Of a DNA stretch of 64,000 nt, positions 1-9,247 are shown in pieces; position 1 is the first letter of the stretch, and every line of letters starts with the position of its first letter. This stretch comes from Pantanalinema sp. GBBB05. Its GTDB lineage: Bacteria; Cyanobacteriota; Cyanobacteriia; Leptolyngbyales; Leptolyngbyaceae. A program made the translations under genes and the position numbers. The notes beneath the pieces are model-generated. The model saw nothing but the letters and a program-made list of their open reading frames with translations. It had not been told where the DNA came from and ran no database searches. Where the stretch lies: assembly GCA_016743235.1 (NCBI GenBank), contig VRZD01000006.1:167582-231581 (forward strand). Direction: 5' to 3'.

Positions 1-1267
1 CACTCTTGGCTCGGTTAGCTGCTTCTGCCATGTCCTTAGCTTGTTGGGTGACAACATCAGCCTGCCAGCGCTCAGTAATGTCATCAATCACCCACAACCG
101 ACCGGGAACATCACGCAAATAAATCGGTGTACTAGAGAGACTCAAAACTTGGGGGTGGGGCTGACTAAAGAACCACTGCCAATCCCGAATTTCTACCTGC
201 GGCTGGGTAAACAACTGAGCGGCTTGTTGGGTAATATCCTGCTGATTGTCGGCTTTCAGTCGTAGGCGAGTCATTGCCTGAGCGATCGCGATCGGTTCTG
301 CCGCGCCTTCAGGTAGTTCCAGTTGCAGGGCTGCTACATGATTGAGCCACCCTTGCTCACCGCTTTCATCGACAAACACCACGCCTTGAGGAATTGTTTC
401 TAGAATCGCCCGTAGCCGCGCCTGTAACTTGTCTAGCCGCAGTGTAACATCCTGAAATCGGAGTAAGTTGCGCATCCCGCCCAATAGAGAGGCTAAGAAC
501 TGCTGCAACTGGGGCGAAAACTGCACCGGGTGATACCAGAATAAGACGATCGCCCCCCGGACTTGTTCAACTTGAGACAACGGCAATACAGCAATGGATT
601 TCACCCCTCGCGCTACTAGTACCGTTGCCGCATTAGGAACGGCTGGGTAGTTGGCATAGTAAATGCAACGGTTCTGAGCGATCGCTTCCGCAAATAGCGA
701 CGGGGTTGTGAGCTGATCGGGGAGAGCATTCTCAGGTAGGCACACCAGGGCTTCAGCGGTCACCTCATCTAACTGTCGCAGCACGATCGCTCCATCGGAG
801 CCAGCGAAGGTTTTTAAGGTGGTGAGAGCATAGGCAATCGTTTGTTCCAGACTGACCGCCGTTTCATTCTGGGTCAAGCTTGCCAAAATGGCTTGGGTCG
901 CACTCTGCCATTCTCGTTGCAACAGACTGCGTCGGGTGAGTGGGCTAAGCAGTCCCACAATTCCTAAGACAAGGAGCTGCCGAATGGTTATCTCGTTCCA
1001 AGGCAGCAGTAGTAGGACTAGCCAAAGAGCGATGCTAGCCAGGGTGATCGATCGAGGTGGAGGGCGCAGTGTGAACCAGGTAAATAGAACGGGAGCTAGC
1101 CACAGTAAGGGCGGAGTACCACTTAACACTTGCAGCGCTAGCAGAACTGCCATGAAGCCAAGTAGCAAAGGTTCAAAACTGGGTAAGCGCTCTGGATAGT
1201 CGGGGGATGATGCCTGCTCCCGATCACCACCATTACGATCGCGCAATTGGTTTAGGCGGCTAAACAT
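1..1267 (-). CDS. Sensor histidine kinase, N-terminal part (membrane + GAF + PAS), cut by window edge
   Basis: An ATG at 1267 on the minus strand opens 422 codons without a stop and runs off the left edge. After a polar leader come three or four hydrophobic segments (about residues 33-105), a GAF-like region (about 120-275, rich in LPENALPDQL- and VARGVKSIAVLPL-type sequence), and a PAS-like domain (about 285-405, with VVFVDESGEQGWLNHVA). The last visible residues, MAEAANRAKS, are the helix that normally leads directly into a HisKA box, so kinase domains should lie off the edge. The start overlaps the 3' end of the upstream hydrolase gene by 16 bp, which implies translational coupling. The kinase domains themselves are inferred, not seen. 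Confidence 0.85.
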   Translation of the reverse strand, partial: MFSRLNQLRDRNGGDREQASSPDYPERLPSFEPLLLGFMAVLLALQVLSGTPPLLWLAPVLFTWFTLRPPPRSITLASIALWLVLLLLPWNEITIRQLLVLGIVGLLSPLTRRSLLQREWQSATQAILASLTQNETAVSLEQTIAYALTTLKTFAGSDGAIVLRQLDEVTAEALVCLPENALPDQLTTPSLFAEAIAQNRCIYYANYPAVPNAATVLVARGVKSIAVLPLSQVEQVRGAIVLFWYHPVQFSPQLQQFLASLLGGMRNLLRFQDVTLRLDKLQARLRAILETIPQGVVFVDESGEQGWLNHVAALQLELPEGAAEPIAIAQAMTRLRLKADNQQDITQQAAQLFTQPQVEIRDWQWFFSQPHPQVLSLSSTPIYLRDVPGRLWVIDDITERWQADVVTQQAKDMAEAANRAKS

Positions 1268-2076
1268 GCGGCGATCGTGCGAGTGACGACTTCGGGGGCA
1301 CTGAGGTGGGGCAGATGCCCCTGGGCATTGATGTTAATCAACCGGGCGTTAGGGATATGTTGTGCCAGGTAGTCTCCCACTACCAGCGGCACAGCAATAT
1401 CATTATTAGATTGCAGAATCGTTGTGGGTACTTTTAAACGGGGTAATTCGGCTCGGTGGTCGGATTGAAATATGACCCGCGCCACCGCCTGAGCAATATC
1501 GGGGCGAATAGCAGACAAGGTGTTGGCAAACTCAGTGGCTAGCTCGGGACGATCGGGATTCCCCATGGCGATCGGAGCGAAGCCACTCACCCAGGCATAG
1601 TAATTGGAGGACATCGCTTCGTAAAATGCATCCAAGTCAGCCTGCTCAAATCCTCCGATGTAGCCAGTTTCAGCCTCATTGACATAACGAGGGGAGGCGC
1701 CGACAAAGATCAGCTGGCTAAAGCGATTGGGATCAATCAGGGCTGCTAATAGGCTAACCATGCCACTCACTGAGTGTCCGACTAAAATTGCTTGCGATAG
1801 CTTTAATTCAGCACATAGCTCTAATAAATCCTCAGCATAGCTATAGAGAGAGCTGTAGCGGCGGGGACTGTAGGCATCCATGTCTGATTTCCCTGCCCCT
1901 ACATGGTCAAACAGCACAATGCGGTAATCGGATTGAAAGGCGGTGACTTGATGCCGCCAAGCGGTTTGGTCGGAACCGAACCCATGAGCAAAAATGATGG
2001 TTTGTTCTCCTTGTCCCAGTACCTCAACATTATTGCGCTGGAACACCCGGCTTGGCATAGACAATGGCATCGGCAA
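1252..2076 (-). CDS. Alpha/beta hydrolase, RsbQ / KAI2-D14-like
   Basis: 274 residues, the usual length of RsbQ. The fold markers are in order: oxyanion HGFGSD near 31-36, nucleophile elbow GHSVSG with Ser102, acid Asp226 (QSNNDIAVP) and His254 (AQGHLPHLS), so the Ser-Asp-His triad is intact. The motif FDHVGAGKSD and the lid region are typical of RsbQ, the Bacillus protein needed by the PAS-domain phosphatase RsbP, and of its plant relatives KAI2 and D14, which act as small-molecule receptors. No signal peptide, so cytoplasmic. Its stop overlaps the start of the PAS/GAF histidine kinase downstream by 16 bp, which mirrors the RsbQ-RsbP arrangement and suggests a signalling rather than a catabolic role. 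Family assignment is firm; the ligand is unknown. Confidence 0.9.
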   Translation of the reverse strand: MPMPLSMPSRVFQRNNVEVLGQGEQTIIFAHGFGSDQTAWRHQVTAFQSDYRIVLFDHVGAGKSDMDAYSPRRYSSLYSYAEDLLELCAELKLSQAILVGHSVSGMVSLLAALIDPNRFSQLIFVGASPRYVNEAETGYIGGFEQADLDAFYEAMSSNYYAWVSGFAPIAMGNPDRPELATEFANTLSAIRPDIAQAVARVIFQSDHRAELPRLKVPTTILQSNNDIAVPLVVGDYLAQHIPNARLININAQGHLPHLSAPEVVTRTIAACLAA

Positions 2077-2233
2077 ACTTAAGTGATTGAAAGCAGAATA
2101 AGGTAAACGTCCTTAATCTATTATCTAGCTTCTCCATCAATCTTAGAGGACTGCCCCGCTGATACTTTGAATTCAAACCAAACTTAATCGCGTCATGACG
2201 ATGTCGAAAAGATCCTGAAGAGAAATTTAAGTC

Positions 2234-3421
2234 TTAGCTATTGGCTCTCTGGCTTCTGAGGGCAAGGTGGGTAAACTGCTGCATGAAGCGACGATCGATG
2301 CGGTCTTTCCACCACCACAAGAAGGGAGATTCCCCTGCCAACATGCCACGGGATGCGATCGCGGAGCCGCCACCTGTCCCAATCAAGCTAAGAAATTGCG
2401 GTTGAGGCTGAAAGGGTTGGAGGGGTTGATGGTGTAATGCCCGTCGCCAGTTTTGGTACAGAGGTTTGCCTTGGCGCACAGCTATTACTCCCGCCTTAGG
2501 TCGGACATAATTGATCATGGTAGCCACATCTCCGGCAGCAAATACCTGGGGATGAGAGATGGATTGCAAGCAGTCATTGACCAATATGAAACCCTTTGGA
2601 TCGACTGCCAAACCAGCTTCAGCTAACCACTCTGGAGCAGTGGCTTGCGTGACCCAAATTACATAATTACAGGCAATTGTTAATCCCGATTCACAATACA
2701 GTTGGTGATCGTGGATGTCTATTACCCGTTCTTGCAGATGGTAATAAATTCCTCGTTCCCGGAATAGCCGCCGCACTCGATCGCGCACACAGCGATTGTG
2801 TTCAGGTAATAGATCGATATCACTCTGAAATAAATGTAAAGTCAGGTGTGATAGTGGTTGCTCTGCTATTTGTAGAATGTGATGTAAATGATGTTGAATA
2901 TTGAATGCTAATTCCACTCCACCTGCACCACCCCCGACGATCGCAATACAGATTGGCTGGTCAGGCTGCTGTTGGACTTGCTGGACTAACTGCTTCCAGT
3001 TTTCGAGAAAGCGGCGAATTGGTTTAGCCGGTAACACCCAATCCAGTTCCGTCAGGCTAGCAGAAATAGCCGGGGTACTACCTGTATCGATCGAGACAAG
3101 ATCGAAGGTAACGGGAGGATGATGGGCACAGAGAACGTAATTATTTACCAAATCTAGTCCGATCGCTTGATCGATACGCAATTGGGCTCCAGCAAATTGT
3201 GCTAACGAACGCAAATTAATATGGCAATCGTCGTAACTGTAAAATCCGGCAACATACCCTGGAAGCATGCCTGAGTAAGGGGTGTTGGGGGCTTCGCTAA
3301 TCAGCGTTAACTGAACTTCCGGTAGGGGGTTCAGACCAAACAGGCGTAGCGCGATCGCATGAGAATGACCTCCACCAATTAAGACCAAGTGCTTTAAGGT
3401 GGGGTAGATCTCGGGTGTCAT
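2234..3421 (-). CDS. FAD/NAD(P)-dependent oxidoreductase, SelD-fusion type, standalone
   Basis: 395 residues with the two-dinucleotide fold of NDH-2-like flavoproteins: an N-terminal FAD motif LVLIGGGHSHA (about 13-23), a second pyridine-nucleotide motif IVGGGAGGVEL (about 161-171), and the FAD-closing motif VFAAGDVA (about 293-300). The PYSGMLPGY segment and GGGHSH start mark the subfamily that in many cyanobacteria forms the N-terminal half of a bifunctional protein with selenide, water dikinase (SelD). Here the frame stops after the oxidoreductase and the next gene downstream is the unrelated hydrolase, so the SelD half is absent. Its substrate is not known for the family. It lies on the same strand as its neighbours with 157 bp to the hydrolase gene. 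Confidence 0.85.
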   Translation of the reverse strand: MTPEIYPTLKHLVLIGGGHSHAIALRLFGLNPLPEVQLTLISEAPNTPYSGMLPGYVAGFYSYDDCHINLRSLAQFAGAQLRIDQAIGLDLVNNYVLCAHHPPVTFDLVSIDTGSTPAISASLTELDWVLPAKPIRRFLENWKQLVQQVQQQPDQPICIAIVGGGAGGVELAFNIQHHLHHILQIAEQPLSHLTLHLFQSDIDLLPEHNRCVRDRVRRLFRERGIYYHLQERVIDIHDHQLYCESGLTIACNYVIWVTQATAPEWLAEAGLAVDPKGFILVNDCLQSISHPQVFAAGDVATMINYVRPKAGVIAVRQGKPLYQNWRRALHHQPLQPFQPQPQFLSLIGTGGGSAIASRGMLAGESPFLWWWKDRIDRRFMQQFTHLALRSQRANS

Positions 3422-3474
3422 GGCTTCAACAACAGAGGTAACAAGCGTAATAGCGATCGAATAGGGGTCTAGGA

Positions 3475-4782
3475 TTAAGAACAGGGCTGATCTAATAAGT
3501 TGTAATTACTCGACCAAGGCTCCGTCCGTCCATCGCTGGCGATTAATGGGTGGGATAACGGTCTGGTTGAACCGACGTATGTCTTTAAAGCTGCCCGAAT
3601 GTTGGGGACGCTAATGCCCTGGACGTAAGCTACTAGGATAGCGGCTAATGTCTCTCCAATCAAAACAGGTGTTAGACCATGTAGGGTCGTGGGTACATTA
3701 CTAACCTGTTCTACCCGAATAATCCGAGTGCCATCAATCACAGACAAATAACCATCTTCATACACGGCTACGATTCCACCCTGGCGAATATGTTCCCAAA
3801 TCACTGGATTTAAGGTGTTCATAGAAAAATAGGCGATTCTGGCGCTGGCTCGTTGGGCTGTACTCACAATTAAGGGTTCATCGGCATTCAGCACTACATA
3901 CCCCTGAGGTAAAGTTGCTTCGACAACAACGCCCTCAACTTGTATGAGGTCTTCTGGCGTATTCACGAACCCTAAAGGAGTTTGCGGGAGATCCAAGATA
4001 ACACTAGTGGTTACCTGATCAACCATCAACCCCGATCGCACGATATCACTGGCAGAGGTTTCCAGAATAGCAACATCTGGCGCAGACTCCCCTTTGCTAG
4101 AACGAGGACGCTGGCACGATCGGGGACGCAAGGCAGTGACATCCGCCGATTCTGATGTGGTATGGCGAACCGTTTGTCCAATGTAGCGAAACAGATGGGT
4201 AATTAAACGAGCGGTGGTTGTTCGATAGTTCCTGCCCATAATCGCAATTGTAGACCGCCGAGCTTGCGCGAAATTCCTCGCTCCCAAATCTGGATAGGCG
4301 GATTCTGCCCTAATTCGGCGTAGATCAGCTAAATCCTGTGCTAAATCTTGAGCTGGGTATTCGCCCCGATCGCATAGGCTCTGCACAATGTCCACGGCGG
4401 CTCTAACTGCAAATCGTCCGGCTCGTTCATCCTGATACTCTACAGCCACTCGGTAGACTCCTGCGATCGCGGCAGCACAGGTCTGACCGAATTCTACCGG
4501 CATTCCAGCTAAAATCTGCAATTCTAGGGCTACATGCTTGATCACTTCTGGCATTAAAACACCTACCTGGACTTGCTCCAGAAACTTGTCGGAGTAGTCG
4601 GTAGCACACCCATGTGCCGCTAAACCTGGTAAGAGTTTGACTAACCCGGCATAAAAGCCGGAAACTTCATGAGTTAATACGGTATCTAATTCCTCTAGAT
4701 CCAAGTGCAGTTCTACCAAATGGTGAGAATAAATGCTCCAACAGTTAGGACCTTGAAGGGTTTGAAGTGTAAGAATCTTCAT
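3475..4782 (-). CDS. Degenerate cyanophycin synthetase-like protein (no ATP-grasp, broken P-loop)
   Basis: The ATG at 4782 is preferred over one 57 bp upstream: GGAG lies 9 bases before it and the product then begins MKILTLQTLQGPN, the characteristic CphA start. The 435-residue product is about half the usual 870-900. Residues 1-165 match the CphA N domain (WSIYSHHLVELHLDLEELD). The ATP-grasp domain that should follow is missing; at about 172 the sequence resumes as the Mur-ligase-like part (TTTARLITHLFRYIGQTV; VVVEATLPQGYVVLNADEPL at 285-304; YFSMNTLNP). The nucleotide loop, normally GTNGKTTT, reads GRNYRTTT (183-190), so its glycine and lysine are gone. The protein ends near the expected start of the Mur C-terminal domain. 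The frame is open and well conserved, so it may be a maintained non-catalytic paralogue rather than a decaying gene. Cyanophycin polymerisation is unlikely. Confidence 0.85.
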   Translation of the reverse strand: MKILTLQTLQGPNCWSIYSHHLVELHLDLEELDTVLTHEVSGFYAGLVKLLPGLAAHGCATDYSDKFLEQVQVGVLMPEVIKHVALELQILAGMPVEFGQTCAAAIAGVYRVAVEYQDERAGRFAVRAAVDIVQSLCDRGEYPAQDLAQDLADLRRIRAESAYPDLGARNFAQARRSTIAIMGRNYRTTTARLITHLFRYIGQTVRHTTSESADVTALRPRSCQRPRSSKGESAPDVAILETSASDIVRSGLMVDQVTTSVILDLPQTPLGFVNTPEDLIQVEGVVVEATLPQGYVVLNADEPLIVSTAQRASARIAYFSMNTLNPVIWEHIRQGGIVAVYEDGYLSVIDGTRIIRVEQVSNVPTTLHGLTPVLIGETLAAILVAYVQGISVPNIRAALKTYVGSTRPLSHPLIASDGRTEPWSSNYNLLDQPCS

Positions 4783-5031
4783 AGCATGATACTCCGATAC
4801 AGTAGGGGGGCAAACAACTGATTCAGCTATCCTTAGCATCGGAGATTTTCCTGGTTTTGCCGTCCTACCAGTGAGTCAGCGTTCTAGGTGAATCTATCTC
4901 CTCCAAGTGGGTGAGCGGATGAGAAGAATGGGGGAGTTGGGAAATCTAGTCGTAATGAGGGGGATAGAGGAGGCAAATAGTCAAAAGTAATGATCACTGA
5001 TTGTTTATTATTGACTAGCTAGTGAGTTTAA

Positions 5032-6630
5032 ATGAACGTAAATATGATGTATTTGGCAATATCGACTGGCAATCAGGGAGACGTCGCTCAACTGGTGACA
5101 GTTTTGATTATTCTGTTGCTTGTGGCGACAGGGGTAGCCTTGTTATCCCGATGGTTACGCATCCCTTATGTCACAGGCTTGGTTGTGGCTGGGCTAATTA
5201 TTGCCGCCTTTCTTCCCCGCAAAGTTGGACTGGATTCATCACTAATCATTAACTTGTTTCTGCCAATTTTGTTGTTTGAGGCAGCCATTAATACGGATAT
5301 CAGCCGCTTACGAAGTACAGTCAAACCGATCGCGCTGCTGGCAGGACCTGGTGTGGTGATTGCTTCTGGCGTAACGGCCACGGTGTTGAAGTTTGGCTTA
5401 GGATTGAGCTGGATTCCGGCTTTAATGGTGGGCGTCATTTTAGCCATCACTGATACAGTTTCGGTGATTGCTGTATTTAAAGAAATCACTGTACCCTCCC
5501 GATTGATCACGATCGTGGAAGGTGAAAGTTTATTTAATGATGGGATCGCGTTAGTTTTGTTCACCTTGCTACTCAAAGTTAATGCTACTGGTTCCGTCAC
5601 AATCACTGAAGGCATCAAAGAGTTATTAGTGGTGATTGCTGGTGGCAGTTTAATTGGAATTATTTCAGGTTATTTAGGAAGTCTGCTATATGCGCGATCG
5701 GAGGATTCTTTAAGTAATATTTTGCTAACCGTCGCGATCGCACTAGGCACATTCCAAATCAGTCAAGGGCTAGGGGTGTCGGGAGTTGTGGCAGTTGTTG
5801 TGGCAGGGTTGGTGATTGGCAATACGGAACTCGCTCGCAGTGTCTCTGCCTCGAATCGGATTACAGTGCTCAGTTTTTGGGAATATGCCGGGTTTGGGGT
5901 GAATACATTCATCTTTTTGTTAATCGGGCTGGAAATCAAGTTAGAGACATTAGGCAAAACATTTCTAGCCGTGTTATTAGCGGTATTAGCCTATCAAATT
6001 GGGCGATTTTTAGCGGTCTATCCACTGTTAGCGTTATTGCGGCTATTCGATCGTCCAGTCCCATTACGCTGGCAGCATGTTCTATTCCTGGGCAATATTA
6101 AAGGTTCGTTGTCTATGGCACTTGCCCTCAGCCTACCTGCTGGATTACCAGAACGGGGTAACTTGATCGCTTTAGTCTTTGGGACTGTGTTGTTATCATT
6201 AGTTGGGCAAGGCGTTAGCTTACCTTGGTTAGTGCAACGGTTGAATATTGCTCACACCTCTGAAGCTCAGCAATGGATCGAATCACTCCAATCGCAGCTC
6301 ATGACAGCGAAAGCTGCACAAAATGAATTAGAGTCATTGCTAAATGCTGGAGTGTTACCCAAGTCAGTGTACGAGGAACTCCGGGCGACCTATCAGGTAA
6401 AGGTTGCGGCGGCGGAACGATCGCTGCGAGATTTATACAATCGACGATCGGATAATTTGACCGTAGCAAGTGGTAGACATACTCGGCTAGATGCCATTCG
6501 TCGCCGCTTATTTGTTGCTGAGAAAGATGCTTTGAACAGTGCTCTACGTAAGCGCATTCTGTCGGAAGAAGTGGTGCGATCGCGGTTGCAAGCGATCGAT
6601 CAACAACTATTAGATTTAGAGGATGACTAG
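5032..6630 (+). CDS. CPA1-family Na+(K+)/H+ antiporter with long cytoplasmic tail
   Basis: 532 residues. About twelve hydrophobic helices fill residues 22-405, then a soluble, charged, probably coiled-coil tail (about 410-532). Family motifs are present: ITDTVSVIAVFKE with Thr140-Asp141, and EGESLFNDG with the Asn169-Asp170 pair that binds the cation in NhaP-type exchangers. It should exchange Na+ or K+ for protons across the plasma or thylakoid membrane; the specific ion and membrane cannot be told from sequence. The tail resembles the regulatory C-terminus of cyanobacterial and plant NhaP/SOS1-type exchangers. An alternative start at residue 5 or 6 is possible; no clear ribosome binding site decides it. 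It is monocistronic, convergent with tex. Confidence 0.9.
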   Translation: MNVNMMYLAISTGNQGDVAQLVTVLIILLLVATGVALLSRWLRIPYVTGLVVAGLIIAAFLPRKVGLDSSLIINLFLPILLFEAAINTDISRLRSTVKPIALLAGPGVVIASGVTATVLKFGLGLSWIPALMVGVILAITDTVSVIAVFKEITVPSRLITIVEGESLFNDGIALVLFTLLLKVNATGSVTITEGIKELLVVIAGGSLIGIISGYLGSLLYARSEDSLSNILLTVAIALGTFQISQGLGVSGVVAVVVAGLVIGNTELARSVSASNRITVLSFWEYAGFGVNTFIFLLIGLEIKLETLGKTFLAVLLAVLAYQIGRFLAVYPLLALLRLFDRPVPLRWQHVLFLGNIKGSLSMALALSLPAGLPERGNLIALVFGTVLLSLVGQGVSLPWLVQRLNIAHTSEAQQWIESLQSQLMTAKAAQNELESLLNAGVLPKSVYEELRATYQVKVAAAERSLRDLYNRRSDNLTVASGRHTRLDAIRRRLFVAEKDALNSALRKRILSEEVVRSRLQAIDQQLLDLEDD

Positions 6631-6647
6631 CCACTTATTTTGAGCAG

Positions 6648-6699
6648 GGCGAGGTTATGGATTCCCTGAACCATGCACCAGGATTGGCAAAACCTCGCC
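6648..6699. terminator. Inverted repeat between convergent antiporter and tex genes
   Basis: Nine-base arms GGCGAGGTT (6648-6656) and AACCTCGCC (6691-6699) pair perfectly across a 34-base loop that can form a small inner hairpin (ATGG/CCAT). It fills the 76-bp gap between two converging genes, where a shared terminator is expected. There is no long T run, so this is a structural suggestion only. Confidence 0.4.
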
Positions 6700-6706
6700 T
6701 GAAGAT

Positions 6707-9019
6707 CTACAATTTCTTGAATTTTGCTTTTAGCTCATCTAATGAGGATGGCTTTTCTGCCTTCTGAGTGGCTTTTGGCTGAGGTTTAATCTCAAGTCTA
6801 GTCTCTGATTTAACTGGTGGTTTGGTATCTGGTCTAGTGCTTGGTTTCACCTTTGGTTCTGCACCACCGGGCGATCGCATCGACAAGCTAATCCGTTTTA
6901 AGGCTTCATTCACCTCTAACACTCGCACCTTGACCACTTGCCCGACTTTCACCACCTGTTTGGGGTCACTAATAAAGCGATCGGCTAGTTGTGATACATG
7001 CACTAAGCCATCCTGATGGACGCCAATATCCACAAAAGCGCCAAAGTTCGCCACATTTGTTACGACTCCCTCTAGTTCCATACCGATGTGTAAGTCCTTC
7101 ATTTCATTCACCCCTTCCTTAAAGGTGGCATAGGTGAATTGAGCACGGGGGTCACGTCCGGGTTTTTCTAACTCCCGCATGATGTCGCGTAATGTGGGTT
7201 CACCAATTGTATCTGTGACGTAGCGTTTCAGATCACTGGACTGGAGGCGTTCGGCAATTTTGGGAGCTTCTGTGAGGGGTAGCTGTAAGTCCTTGGCGAT
7301 CGCTTGCACAACACCATAACTCTCTGGATGCACCGCCGTATTATCTAACGGTTGTTTACCATCGCGAATCCGCAAAAAGCCTGCGGCCTGCTCAAAGGCT
7401 TTCGGTCCTAATTTAGCGACTTTGAGTAATTGTTTACGATCCTGAAATGCTCCATTTTCATTGCGGTAGGCAACAATATTGTTGGCGATCGTAGCGTTAA
7501 TCCCTGAAACAAAGGTGAGGAGTTCTTTAGATGCGGTATTTAAATCAACTCCGACATAGTTGACGCAACTTTCTACGGTCTCATCTAGCTTCTGTTTCAG
7601 CCGTTTTTGATCGACATCATGCTGATACTGTCCCACCCCAATTGACTTTGGATCGATTTTTACTAATTCTGCTAATGGATCTTGTAACCGCCGCGCAATG
7701 CTGATCGCTCCCCGGATGGTAATATCCAAATCGGGAAATTCTGCGATCGCCACGGGACTAGCGGAATAAATTGAGGCTCCGGATTCGTTGACTATTACCT
7801 TAATTGGGGGTTGTTCCAAAGCTTGTAAAACCTGAGTAACAAAAGCATCTGTTTCGCGTCCGGCGGTGCCATTCCCGATCGCAATCAGTTCAATCTTGTG
7901 TTTCTGGATCAATTTAATCAATGTCTGTGCTGCCTGCTGGCGTTGGGCTTCGGATTGATGTGGGAAAATCGCTTGATACTCCAGAAATTTGCCTGTTTCA
8001 CTTAAGGCAGCGACCTTGCAACCCGTGCGAAATCCTGGATCAATCCCAAGAGTGGGTTTCATCCCAGCCGGAGCGGCTAACAACAATTCTCGTAAATTCG
8101 CTTCAAAGGTTTTAATTGACTCTTCATCGGCCCAGAGTTTCTTCTCTGCCATCACCGCATTGATCAATGAAGTTTTCATCAACCGCTGAAATGCATCTTT
8201 CAACATATCGCGGTAGAAGCTGCGTACAGGAGCCGATTTAGTTCGAATTTCCTCGCTTTCTAAATACTCTAAAACAAGCTCTTCATCAAAGGTGAGTTCT
8301 AGAGTTAGAATGGCTTCATTCTCACCTCGTAGTAGGGCTAACAAGTTGTGAGGGGCAATCTCTTTAATCGGTACTTGGTAGCTACGGTACATTTCAAACT
8401 TGGTACTGCCCTCTGGATAATCGGGTTTAATCCGGGAGACTAGCACTCCCGATCGCAGTAAATATTCTCGCAAGTAGGCTCGTAACTCTGCTCGTTCTGA
8501 CACGGCTTCTGCCAGAATATCTGCGGCTCCTTGTAAGGCTTCTTCTACAGTATTCACACCACGATCGGAAGCAATATACTTTGTAGCTTCGGTGGCTAAT
8601 GAAGCTGTGGCTGCATCCGGGCGATTGAGGGTTTGAATCCATTCTGCTAATGGCTCTAAGCCTTTCTCTCTGGCGATCGTGGCACGAGTGCGACGCTTGG
8701 GACGGTAGGGCAGATATAGATCTTCCAGTTCAGTTTTCTGCAAACAATCGGTGATTTTGGTTTGCAACTCATCGGTTAACTTGCCCTGCTCCGCGATCGC
8801 CTTCAAAATCGTGGCTTTACGCTCCTCTAACTCGGTTAAATAGGTATATTGTTCCAGCAAATCCCGTAACTGTACTTCAGTCATTTCTCCGGTACGCTCT
8901 TTGCGATAACGAGCAATAAACGGCACTGTGGCTCCTTCTGCCAGTAGTGCTAATGCCGCTTCGACTTGAGATTGCCGTAAGGACAGTTCATTTGCCAGAT
9001 GTTGAGGGATGTTGAGCAT
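6707..9019 (-). CDS. tex: Tex-family S1 RNA-binding protein (transcription accessory factor)
   Basis: 770 residues, the normal Tex length. Order of parts: N-terminal helical region (1-about 200, with the hallmark VPFIARYRKERTG at 32-44), YqgF/RNase H-like domain from about 323 (LGIDPGFRTGCKV), helix-hairpin-helix segment (about 490-640, including VGVDLNTASKELL), and a C-terminal S1 domain (about 645-714, GVVTNVANFGAFVDIGVHQD). The last 55 residues are a Lys/Pro/Thr-rich tail that is less conserved. Tex proteins bind nucleic acid and affect transcription and RNA turnover; the precise role in cyanobacteria is not established. The gene is divergent from the TPS-CHAT gene at 9248. Confidence 0.95.
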   Translation of the reverse strand: MLNIPQHLANELSLRQSQVEAALALLAEGATVPFIARYRKERTGEMTEVQLRDLLEQYTYLTELEERKATILKAIAEQGKLTDELQTKITDCLQKTELEDLYLPYRPKRRTRATIAREKGLEPLAEWIQTLNRPDAATASLATEATKYIASDRGVNTVEEALQGAADILAEAVSERAELRAYLREYLLRSGVLVSRIKPDYPEGSTKFEMYRSYQVPIKEIAPHNLLALLRGENEAILTLELTFDEELVLEYLESEEIRTKSAPVRSFYRDMLKDAFQRLMKTSLINAVMAEKKLWADEESIKTFEANLRELLLAAPAGMKPTLGIDPGFRTGCKVAALSETGKFLEYQAIFPHQSEAQRQQAAQTLIKLIQKHKIELIAIGNGTAGRETDAFVTQVLQALEQPPIKVIVNESGASIYSASPVAIAEFPDLDITIRGAISIARRLQDPLAELVKIDPKSIGVGQYQHDVDQKRLKQKLDETVESCVNYVGVDLNTASKELLTFVSGINATIANNIVAYRNENGAFQDRKQLLKVAKLGPKAFEQAAGFLRIRDGKQPLDNTAVHPESYGVVQAIAKDLQLPLTEAPKIAERLQSSDLKRYVTDTIGEPTLRDIMRELEKPGRDPRAQFTYATFKEGVNEMKDLHIGMELEGVVTNVANFGAFVDIGVHQDGLVHVSQLADRFISDPKQVVKVGQVVKVRVLEVNEALKRISLSMRSPGGAEPKVKPSTRPDTKPPVKSETRLEIKPQPKATQKAEKPSSLDELKAKFKKL

Positions 9020-9247
9020 AACCTTCGTTTAGACATGGGAAAACCTCGGATCTCCTATCATGCCGCATCTCGCCCCAGACTTCATTCCTTTCAGCAGAAA
9101 TAATCTTAAACTCCCCTGAAATATATCTCAACCTGCTTCTACGATTGCCTTTAGGTATTACGGCTGAATCGTGAATTTATTTGGCAAATTAGAGATCTTA
9201 CGGACGGTCTTAGGGTATGGTTAAGCGAATTAATCTGGCAAATTGTT

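Noticed and set aside
5166..5618. 150-codon minus-strand frame opposite the antiporter gene
   Set aside because: The antiporter frame on the plus strand carries all family motifs; the antisense product shows no fold-like pattern.
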